A program made the position numbers and the translations under genes. From Candidatus Schekmanbacteria bacterium (lineage in GTDB: Bacteria; CSSED10-310; JACPHN01), in NCBI GenBank assembly GCA_016188575.1, contig JACPHN010000060.1, positions 1 to 36,220 on the forward strand: a DNA stretch of 36,220 bases, given 5' to 3'. Shown piece after piece: positions 9,222-17,800 of this stretch; position 1 is the stretch's first letter, and every line of letters starts with the position of its first letter. Under the pieces are notes generated by a model. The model made no database searches. It had not been told where the DNA came from and saw only the letters and a list, made by a program, of their open reading frames with translations.

Positions 9222-12101
9222 ATGGCAGTCGAAAAATCGCCAACTGCTTCCCGCCGCTCGCGACGCGTGATGCACCCTGTCGCGCGCGATGGCGACATCA
9301 TCGTCATGCCGGCGACAGCCGGCAGCCAGTCGACCCCGGCGACCCTGCCCCGGCGAAAGCGGGGGGCCGGGGTGACGAGGCAACGTGTGTCACGCGCCTC
9401 GCGGGGGCAGGCGAACTGGGGCGGGATCGTGATCTGCGCCAGCGCCTGCGTCTGTGTCTGTGCCCTGCTCGGCTGGCTAGCCGCGCCTGCCGCCGCCGCC
9501 ACCATCCAGGTGACGATTACGGACGAGTCGACCTCCTCGCCCCTGGCCGGCATCGACATTGACGTCTACGATGCGAGCACTAGCAACGTGGGTGGCAAAA
9601 CGACCGATCAGGTCGGCTTCGAAGAGGTGACCGGCCTGCCGGCCGGCAGCTACGTCGTAAAAGCCGACGCCTCCAAGACCCAATACTATGTCGACGAGTA
9701 CTACGACAATGCGGTCAGCCTCTCCACGGCAACGCCGATCACCGCCACGGCCAATCAGGTGGTCGCCATCGCGATGGCACTGCAACCTGGCGGCCTCATT
9801 CGCGGAACGGTGCGGGATACACAGGGCGCGGCGCTCGCCGGCATCGACCTGGACCTCGAGGACGCCGCTGGGACCAAGCTCGCGTACAGCGCGACCTCGG
9901 GAGACGGAAATGTCCGACCCGTAGGCACCTATGAGCTCGGTGCCGTACCGCCAGGTACCTATTATCTGCGCACGGATCCTGCCTACGGCGCGGGCACCCC
10001 GCAGCATTATCAGCGGCGCTACTATCCAGACGCGCCCGATCGCACGACGGCGCAACCCATCATCGTGGTGGCGGGCGCCGACCAGCAGAGCATCGATTTC
10101 GCGCTCCCGGCGGGTTACTACATTGCCGGCGGCGCGACGGCCGCGGCAGGCGGTGGGGCACCGGTAGCGGGCCTGGACCTCGACGTGCTCGATGCCGCGA
10201 CCGGCGTCAAGATCACCGCCGCCGGGGGCATCACTGATGCGAACGGCCAGTACGCGATTGGCGCGCTGCCACCGGGAACCTACAAGGTGCGCGTCGACCC
10301 GCGGTATCCGCTGCATTACCTCCGGCAATACTTTGCGGGAGCGTCCGACCCCGCCGGCGCGACAATCCTTGATCTCGCATCCGCGGATGCCACGGGTGTC
10401 GACTTTTCAGTTGCCGAGGGCGCCTACATCAGCGGCCTTGTTCAGTCTGCCGGCACCGGAACCCTCGCCGGCATCGATCTCGACGTCTATGACGCGTTTG
10501 GCAATCTGCTCGAGACTTCCGCTACCAGCGACGCATCGGGGCAGTATATCCTGGGACCGCTGCCCGCCGGTGCGTACCGCGTGAAAGCCGATCCCGTCTA
10601 CCCCCAACCGTACGCGAATCAGTACTACACCGGGTCAAGCAGCCTGGCGGGCGCCACCGCCGTGCCGGTGACCCCGCCTGCGGACGTCGCGGCGATCGAC
10701 TTCGCCTTGATTCGGGGCGCCTTCGTTTCCGGCTCCGTCACGACGGCGGAGCCGCGATCGCCAAGCCGCGCGGTCGCGCGCGCTCCTCTGGGAGGCGTGC
10801 GCATTCGCTTGCGCGATGCCGGGGGCGCGCTGACTGGACCTACGGCGATCTCGGACGCGGCTACCGGCGTCTTCCACGCGGGTCCTGTGTCGGCCGGCAC
10901 GTACCACGTTCAGGCCGCCCCCGCACAAGGGCTCAACCGGGTCGGGCAGTACTACGCTGGACAATCGACGGAGGCCAGCGCGACCGATGTGGTTGTGGCG
11001 GACGCGGAGGTAACCGGCATCGATTTTGCGCTCGCGACCGGAGGCATGGCCGAGGGAACCATTACCAGCTCCGCCGGCGGTCCCGTGAACGTGGCCAAGA
11101 TCGAGGTTTACGATCTGGCCGGGACCCAGTACGAGATCGATCAGGTCACCACGCTGCCGGACGGCACGTACAGAGTGGACGGCCTGCCCAACGCTTCGTG
11201 GTTCTTGCGGGCATTGCCTCCGGTAGGGCTGGGTGACGCCGCGCAGTTTTACGGTCAGGCGCTGGTCTTGGAGCACGCGCAGGTATTTGCCACAGCCGCG
11301 GGCGCGATTTCCGGCGGCATCGACGTCCAACTCGCGGCGGCGGCGTCCGTGACCGGGTCGGTCGTCGACGACCAGTCTTCCGCACCTTTGGCGGGGTTCG
11401 ATATCGACATCTGGGACGCCGGCTGGAACAGAATCCTCCTGAGCGGCGACCAGACCGCGGCTGACGGCACCTTTGACATCGGCGGCCTTCCTGCCGGCGA
11501 TTACTATCTCCGCGTCGATTCCGACCCGACAGCGCAACAGGGCTACGTCGACGTCTACTACGACGGGAGCGGCGGCCAGGTCAGCGATGCGCTCAATGCC
11601 GGCACTCTGGCGATGGTGCCTCCGGCGGCGACGACGGGCCTGGACTTCCGCCTGCGGAAGGGCGGGGCAATCGAGGGCCGGATCACCCGGGACGATACGC
11701 AGAACGGCGTGACCGGCGTGTCACTACGGCTCTACGACGGCGGCGGCGCGCTCGTTCCCGAAACCCTGTCGTCGGGGACCAATGGCGTCTACCATTGGGG
11801 AGGTCTGGCCGATGGCCAGTACCACCTGTACGCCCAGACCAGAGTTGACGGCGATGGTGCCGTACTGCTGGCCGAGTACTACAATGACGCGAGCAACCTG
11901 GCGGATGCCACCGCCATAACGATAACGAGCGGCGGAACCCGGGCGGGTATCGATATCGGGCTAACGGTCGCAACAGTTCCGGCGCTATCGGGAGTGAGCG
12001 CCTTGGTGGCGCTAGGCGCTGCGGTGGCCGCACTGGCCCGGCGTCGCGGCTCTGGGGCCATTCGGGAGCGGGAGCGTGATCGATGCGCGTCGGCCGAATA
12101 G
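9222..12101 (+). CDS. Secreted protein of eight carboxypeptidase-regulatory-like repeats, with C-terminal sorting-like tail
   Basis: The 959-residue product contains eight beta-sandwich repeats of roughly 90-115 residues. Each has the pattern 'LAGIDLDVYDA', then a Gly-rich turn, 'LPPGTYYLR.DP', 'QYY.GA...AT.I' and 'GIDFAL', the signature of CarboxypepD_reg/prealbumin-like domains common in surface proteins. The export signal is internal: hydrophobic core about 67-93 ending 'APAAAA', after a basic extension of about 65 residues. ATG 9222 has GGGAG eight bases upstream and lies four bases after the TPR gene. GTG 9372 would give an ordinary signal peptide but has no good ribosome site. The tail has 'VPALSG' (919), a hydrophobic stretch (925-939) and Arg-Arg-Arg (940-942), as in IPTL-/PEP-CTERM-like anchors. 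Its end overlaps the next gene by 19 bases. Confidence 0.8.
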   Translation: MAVEKSPTASRRSRRVMHPVARDGDIIVMPATAGSQSTPATLPRRKRGAGVTRQRVSRASRGQANWGGIVICASACVCVCALLGWLAAPAAAATIQVTITDESTSSPLAGIDIDVYDASTSNVGGKTTDQVGFEEVTGLPAGSYVVKADASKTQYYVDEYYDNAVSLSTATPITATANQVVAIAMALQPGGLIRGTVRDTQGAALAGIDLDLEDAAGTKLAYSATSGDGNVRPVGTYELGAVPPGTYYLRTDPAYGAGTPQHYQRRYYPDAPDRTTAQPIIVVAGADQQSIDFALPAGYYIAGGATAAAGGGAPVAGLDLDVLDAATGVKITAAGGITDANGQYAIGALPPGTYKVRVDPRYPLHYLRQYFAGASDPAGATILDLASADATGVDFSVAEGAYISGLVQSAGTGTLAGIDLDVYDAFGNLLETSATSDASGQYILGPLPAGAYRVKADPVYPQPYANQYYTGSSSLAGATAVPVTPPADVAAIDFALIRGAFVSGSVTTAEPRSPSRAVARAPLGGVRIRLRDAGGALTGPTAISDAATGVFHAGPVSAGTYHVQAAPAQGLNRVGQYYAGQSTEASATDVVVADAEVTGIDFALATGGMAEGTITSSAGGPVNVAKIEVYDLAGTQYEIDQVTTLPDGTYRVDGLPNASWFLRALPPVGLGDAAQFYGQALVLEHAQVFATAAGAISGGIDVQLAAAASVTGSVVDDQSSAPLAGFDIDIWDAGWNRILLSGDQTAADGTFDIGGLPAGDYYLRVDSDPTAQQGYVDVYYDGSGGQVSDALNAGTLAMVPPAATTGLDFRLRKGGAIEGRITRDDTQNGVTGVSLRLYDGGGALVPETLSSGTNGVYHWGGLADGQYHLYAQTRVDGDGAVLLAEYYNDASNLADATAITITSGGTRAGIDIGLTVATVPALSGVSALVALGAAVAALARRRGSGAIRERERDRCASAE
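9301..9380. repeat. Palindromic intergenic-type repeat lying inside a coding region
   Basis: GCCGGC at 9308-9313 and 9318-9323 form a hairpin with a GACA loop. A second hairpin, CCCCGGC with GGCCGGGG, occupies about 9347-9373 and ends in GGTGACGAGG. This is the look of the short palindromic elements ('...CCGGCGAAAGCCGG...GGTGACG...') dispersed between genes in many proteobacteria. A related element is at 18850-18915. Here it falls between the ribosome-site-supported start (9222) and the signal peptide of the repeat protein, and it stays in frame. Confidence 0.6.
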
Positions 12102-14764
12102 CTCTGACGGGGCTTGCGGCGGTCGCCTTGACCATCCTGGCGACCGCCGCCGCGGTAACCTCGGCGCGCGCGGCCACCTTTGCAGGCACCGTGCGCGATG
12201 CTGACGGCGGTGTGCCCCTCGCGGGTGTCCGCGTCCGCGCCGTGGCGCCGGAAAACGGCACTACGATCAGCACTGACGAGACCGACGAAGCGGGTTTCTA
12301 TGAGCTCCCGGGGCTGCCGGCGGGCACCTACTTGCTGGCATTTTCCGGATCCGCTGCCGCGCCGTTCGTCGTGACCCAATACTACGATCGAGCGCCGAGC
12401 CGCTCCCGGGCCACGCCGCTGGAGATGACTTACAACCAGATTCGGCGGATCGATGCGCTGGCCATCCGCGGCGGCATCCTGAGCGGCACGGTATCCGTTG
12501 AGGGTGGAGGCGGCGCCGCGGCGATCGATCTCGACCTGTACGACAGTAGCGGAGCAAAGAGCCCTCATGGCGAGGTCACCAAGGATGACGGCTCCTTCCG
12601 CATCGGACCGGTCCTTTCGGGGACGTACTACCTTTTCGCGGATCCCAGCTTCGCCGCTGGCCAGCATCTGCAGGCGCGCTACTTTGGCGGAGCGACCAAG
12701 CGCAGCGAGGCGAAACCGATCGCGGTAGTCGCCGGTCGCGAGACCGCGGGGCGCAACATCGCCTTGCCTGAAGGCTACTACCTCCTGGGCAGCGTCGAGG
12801 CCCCGGCCGGCCGGCCCCGTGCAGGTATCGATCTGGACGTGTTCGACGCGCGGACAGACGCGCCGATCGACACCCGCGGCGACGTCACCCGCGATGACGG
12901 GCACTTCGTTATCGGCGCGGTTCCCCCGGGTGTCTACAAGCTGAAAGCCGATAATACCTATCCGGGCCACCTGGTGCAGATGTTTTTTGCGTCGGCGCTC
13001 AGCGCCGGCGACGCCACTGCCATCGACGCGCGGGCGCGCGATGCCCTGGACCTGCTCATTCGGACGGAGGTCGGCGGCTACATCGAGGGTTCGGTACGAT
13101 CCAGCTCGGGCGCTCCTCTGGCGGGAATCGACCTCGATCTTTTCGACGCCGCCGGGGACCGCATCACGGAATACGACGACACGTCGGCGGCGTCCGGCTT
13201 GTACCGGCTTGGCCCCGTGCCTCCTGGAACCTACTACCTGAGCGCCGATCCGGCATTCCCGGTGCCGTACTGCGGCCTGCGCTTCGGTGCGACGGCCGCG
13301 CACCCGGACGGCACCGCGCTGCTCGTGCGGCCCAATCAGGATGAGTCACCGCTCGACCTGCTCCTGGAGCCGTGCCGGTACATCAGTGGCCACATTCGCC
13401 GCGCCGCGGGCGGAGCCGCCGTCGCGGGCGTGCGGGTCCGCGCTCTGCTCGTGTCGGGAGCCGACGAGCGCACCGTAGCGACCGCACGTTCCGATGCGGA
13501 CGGAGCCTTCCATCTTGGCGGCCTGCCCGCAGGGACCTATCGGGTGCTCGCGGATCCAGACGCGGAAATGAACCTCGTCGACGCCTACTACCCACATGGC
13601 CTGCGGCTCGAGGACGCTGCCCCCATTTCCCTCACGCTCAAGTCCGATCGCGCGGGAATCGACTTCGCGTTGCAAGACGGCGCCAGTATCCGGGGGCGGA
13701 TCAGCGGCGGCGCAAACGCCGGCCCCCTCGCGGGCATTGACGTGGATGTGTACTGGCCGGACGAAAAGGTTTACAGCATCGAGGCATCTCCGTCGGACGC
13801 AGCAGGAGCCTACGAGGTGCGCGGCTTGCCCGCCGGCCGGTGGCTCGTGCGCGCTGACCCACCGCCTTCCTCGGGTCTCGCGCCGCAATTCTTCCCGTTT
13901 TCATTTCGCGTGGGTGACGCCTCGCCGGTGCGTGTGAGCACGGCGGCGGTCGTGTCCGGCATCGACTTCGCGTTACGCCCCGCCGGAACCATTCACGGCC
14001 GCGTGACCGATGAAGCGACCCAGGCGCCGCTCGCCGGCCTCGACGTCGACGTGTGGGATGATCGCTGGCAGCTCGTTTTCGATATCGGCGACGGCAGCTC
14101 GGACGCGGACGGCAGGTTCGTCGCGACGGGCCTGGAGCCCGGCGAATACTTCATCCGGGCCAACCCCGACGCGGGAGATCCGCGCGGCTACATGGACGCG
14201 TTCTACGATGGCGCAGGTGGCACGGTGCCGCAGCGGCAGCTCGCGGGTCCAGTCGTCGTGGAGGCGCCTGCGGACGGAGAGGAGATCCCGTTTCCGCTGC
14301 GGCCAGGGGCGGCGATTGCCGGCACGATTCGGCGGCCCGATTCCCATGCCGGGGTGCCCGGGGTACCCTTGCGGCTGTACGACGCGACCGGACTCCAGAT
14401 TTGGGCGACGGTTCGGTCGCGGGATGGCGGCAGCTACCGCTGGGGAGGGCTACCGCCCGGTCAATACCGGCTCGGCGCGGGGCGTACGATGCTGCCGGGT
14501 GGCGACCTGCTGGAGGAGACGTTCTACGAGCAGAGCGCGGACCTGGTGGGAGCGACGCCGATCGCCGTGTTCGGCACCGCGACGACGACCCCTGTCGATA
14601 TTTCGATGACGCTCTACGCCGTCCACTGGACCGGCTCGTCCGGGGCGGCCGCCGCCGTGGTTGCCCTGTCGATACTCGTGGCGCGCCGGCCCAAATCCAA
14701 CCTGCCGGAGACCACCCACCTCAACTCCCCCCGCACGCGCGGGGAGGCAGGAGGGGGCGGGTAA
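12083..14764 (+). CDS. Second secreted protein of eight carboxypeptidase-regulatory-like repeats (paralog)
   Basis: The 893-residue product is a paralog of the preceding protein. It has a standard signal peptide (cleavage likely after Ala30, 'SARA'), then eight beta repeats with the same 'LAGIDLDLFDA / PPGTYYL.ADP / GIDFAL' wording, and a C-terminal hydrophobic segment at 855-867 followed by Arg-Arg. Repeat 5 has 'AGVRVRAL' where the neighbour has 'GGVRIRLRD'. Repeat 7 has 'LDVDVWD' against 'FDIDIWD', and repeat 8 'VPLRLYDA' against 'VSLRLYD'. The two are therefore alignable in register and arose by whole-gene duplication. GGGAG precedes the ATG, and it overlaps the upstream gene by 19 bases. 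The last 25 or so residues (from about 'LNSPRTRGEAGGGG') appear to be read from a palindromic element. Probably surface-exposed or periplasmic and membrane-tethered. Confidence 0.82.
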   Translation: MRVGRIALTGLAAVALTILATAAAVTSARAATFAGTVRDADGGVPLAGVRVRAVAPENGTTISTDETDEAGFYELPGLPAGTYLLAFSGSAAAPFVVTQYYDRAPSRSRATPLEMTYNQIRRIDALAIRGGILSGTVSVEGGGGAAAIDLDLYDSSGAKSPHGEVTKDDGSFRIGPVLSGTYYLFADPSFAAGQHLQARYFGGATKRSEAKPIAVVAGRETAGRNIALPEGYYLLGSVEAPAGRPRAGIDLDVFDARTDAPIDTRGDVTRDDGHFVIGAVPPGVYKLKADNTYPGHLVQMFFASALSAGDATAIDARARDALDLLIRTEVGGYIEGSVRSSSGAPLAGIDLDLFDAAGDRITEYDDTSAASGLYRLGPVPPGTYYLSADPAFPVPYCGLRFGATAAHPDGTALLVRPNQDESPLDLLLEPCRYISGHIRRAAGGAAVAGVRVRALLVSGADERTVATARSDADGAFHLGGLPAGTYRVLADPDAEMNLVDAYYPHGLRLEDAAPISLTLKSDRAGIDFALQDGASIRGRISGGANAGPLAGIDVDVYWPDEKVYSIEASPSDAAGAYEVRGLPAGRWLVRADPPPSSGLAPQFFPFSFRVGDASPVRVSTAAVVSGIDFALRPAGTIHGRVTDEATQAPLAGLDVDVWDDRWQLVFDIGDGSSDADGRFVATGLEPGEYFIRANPDAGDPRGYMDAFYDGAGGTVPQRQLAGPVVVEAPADGEEIPFPLRPGAAIAGTIRRPDSHAGVPGVPLRLYDATGLQIWATVRSRDGGSYRWGGLPPGQYRLGAGRTMLPGGDLLEETFYEQSADLVGATPIAVFGTATTTPVDISMTLYAVHWTGSSGAAAAVVALSILVARRPKSNLPETTHLNSPRTRGEAGGGG
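14725..14746. repeat. Palindromic element at the 3' end of the second repeat-protein gene
   Basis: CTCCCC at 14725-14730 pairs with GGGGAG at 14741-14746 around a GC-rich loop, followed by a purine run to 14760. It resembles the 'CTCCCCCGC..GCGGGGGAG' elements found between genes in many proteobacteria. The coding frame runs through it to TAA at 14762-14764. There is no T-run, so it is not a typical intrinsic terminator, though it could fold in mRNA between the operon and the kinase gene. Confidence 0.45.
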
Positions 14765-14889
14765 GTAGCGCCTCGGCCTCCAGGGCTCGACGCGGCGCGG
14801 AGCGCGGAGTACATCCAGGAATAGTCAAAGGAATGAGCCTCACCGCACCGCGCACCGACTGCGGCTGAGGGCTACCTGGAATCCAGGCG

Positions 14890-17800
14890 ATGGACACGGC
14901 CGAGCCTTTGAAGAATACCTCGCAGCGACCCGCCGACGACACGGTGCCGGAGCAGATCGGCCCATTTCTCATCGCAAAGTTGCTGGGGCGTGGCGCTTCC
15001 GGTCTGATCTATGAAGCGCGCCACGCGGTTACCGGCGAGATTGCCGCCGTCAAGGTGCTGCACGCCTTGAAGGAAGGCCGCATCGAAGCCTTGCGGCGCG
15101 AGCTCGCGGTGCTCGCCCGGCTCGATCATCCCGGGGTGGTGCGGGTGCTCGCCAGCGGGGTTCGCGACGGGTTGCCGTGGTTCGCCATGGAGCGGGTCGA
15201 GGGGGAAGACTTGCGCGCGCATTGCCGCCGCTTGTGGGATCCGACCGCGTCGCCCGGCGCACCGGAACCCGAAGCGCTTCGGCTCATCCTCGCCACGCTG
15301 CGCCGGCTCGCACTGGTGCTCGCCTTCGTGCACGGCGAGGGCATCGTTCACCGGGATCTCAAGCCCGAAAACATCCTGGTGCGCCCGAGCGGCTTTCCCG
15401 TGCTGGTCGACTTCGGTCTGCACCTGCGATTTGGGCGCGAGACGTATCGCGAGGCGCTGGCGGAGGATCAGGAGGCCGCCGGCACGCTCCTGTTCATGTC
15501 CCCCGAGCAGCTCCGCGGCGAACCCGCCGATGCGCGCAGTGACTTGTACTCGCTCGGTTGCGTCATCTACGAGATTTTCACGGGTCATCCGCCGTTCTTG
15601 GGGCCGACAGTGCGCCACGTGATCCAGGGCCACCTTTTTGACGCGCCGCTACCTCCCTCGCGGGACCATCCGGGTTGCCCTGCCGTGCTCGACCAGCTCA
15701 TTCTCCGCCTGCTCGCCAAGGAACCGGGGGCGCGCCTTGGCCACGCTGCGGCGCTCGCGGAGCAGCTCGTCCTGGCCGGCTGGCTCGACCCCGAACCCGC
15801 CTGGTCCCGACCCGTCACGGTATGCCCCATCTACAGGCCGGCCTTGGTGGGCCGCATTCAGACGGTGCAGACCGTCCTCGAGAGACTGCGGGCGGGGCGC
15901 CCCGGAGAACAGGCCGGGCAGGCCAGGCCAGCCACGGAGCTCCTCCTCCTACTTATCGGCGGCGAGAGCGGCATCGGCAAGACGCGTGTGCTCATGGAGG
16001 TCGCGCGCGCGGCGCGCCGACTTCGCTATCGTATTCTCCGCGGCGAATGCCTGCCGCCGGCGGACCACCCGGCCGACGCGCGGCAAGCCGCGGGTGGCGG
16101 CGCTCTCTACCCCTTCGCGGGGATGCTGAGGGAGATGGCCGATCAGTGCCTCGAGGCCGGGGAGCGCGAGATTGCGCGCCTGTTCGGCGACGACCTGGCG
16201 CTCCTGTTGCCGTACAGCGCGGCGCTCGCGGAGCTCGTCTGCCCCGGCGCCGCCGCAATCGCGCAGCGCGCCGAGCTGCTGCCTCCGGAGGTGCGGAAGC
16301 GCCAGCTTTTCTCCGCGCTGCTGCGCGCCATCAACGCACTTGCGGGGGACCGCGCACCGCTCGTCATCATCGACGACCTACAGTGGGCGGACGAGCTCAC
16401 GCTGGAGCTGCTCACGGCCGTCGCGAGCGGCGATTTCGCCGCGGCGGCACCGGCTTTCCTCGGCGCCTACCGCGCGGAGGAAGCCGGCCCGCTGCTCGCA
16501 GCCTGTCTCTCGGCCGCCGGCGCGCACGTGCTGACTCTGGAGCGGCTCTCGCCGGCGGATATCGAAAGCATGACGGCGGAGATGCTGGGCACTGCCGCTC
16601 CGCCGCCTGAGCTCACCCGCTTTCTCGCCGAGGCCGCGAACGGAAACCCGTTCTTCGCCGCCGAGCTCCTGCGCAACGTGATCATGGCAGGCATTTTCCG
16701 CGCTGACGTCAACGGGCGGTGGGAGCGCGCGGCTGAAACCGCCGGGGAAAGCGCCGACCCGCGGCTGGCCGGGGAGCTCTCCTGCCTACCCGTTCCCAAA
16801 TCCGTCGAGGAGGTCATCGCCGCGCGCGTCTCCCGCCTGTCGCCGCGCGCGCGCGAGGTGATCGACGTCGCCGCGCTCGTGGGACGACACCTGCGCTGGC
16901 CGATCCTCGAGCTCGCGCTGCCGCACTTGGCGACGGTGCGTTCCGCGGTGACCGCCGAGCTCCTGGCGCGGCACGTCGTCGAGGAGTCGGAAACGAGCGG
17001 CGGGCTTCAGTTTGCGCATGATCGCATCTGCGAGGTGGTGCAGGCGCGGCTCGACCCCGCCAGGCGCGCGGCGCTTCACCGGCAGGTGGCGCTGGCTCTG
17101 GAAAGCGACGCGTCGACGTCGGATCGAGTGCCCGAGCTTGCCGCCGACCTCGCGCGCCACTGGCGGGCGGCGGCGGCTCCCGAGCAGGCGGCGCGCTACG
17201 CGCTGATCGCGGCGCGCCATGCGGTCACCCTGTCCGCGCTGGCGGCAGCGGAGGAACACTTCAAGCACTTCCTCGCGCTCTGCGACGAGCTTGGCGAGGC
17301 GTGGCGCACCGCGGCCGGGCACGGCGGGCACGTGACAGCGGCCGCGCGCTACGAGCTGGCGCAAGACGTTCTCAGAGCCCAGGGCCGGGCCGCCGACGCC
17401 GCGGCCGAGCTGGAAATCGCGCGGAGCGAGCTGGCCGCCACCCCGGGCTCATCGGAAAGTGCTCTGAACGCCCAGATCCTCCTCGGCCTTGCGGCCGCGC
17501 GCCGGGAAATCGGTGATCCGCACGCGGCGATTCCCCACGTCGCCGCTGCCGAGACGACCTTTCGCGAGCTCGGAGATCGCGTCGGAGCGGCCCGGGCCCG
17601 CGCGGAAACCGCCGCCATTCACAAGGCGCTCGGCCACATTCCCGCCGCCGCGGAGCACTTTTCCCGTGCCGCCGCGGCTTTTCGGTTGGCCGGCGAGCGC
17701 GGGGGCGAGGCTCTGGCCCTGACGAATCTGGCGGGCATTCTCGCGTCTCAGGGACAGGAGGCGGCCGCGGAGAGCGCTTTCGCGGCCGCGATCTCGGCCC

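Noticed and set aside
11879-13303. 474-residue - strand frame
   Set aside because: Antisense of the carboxypeptidase-regulatory-like repeats, and it spans the junction of two well-supported genes.
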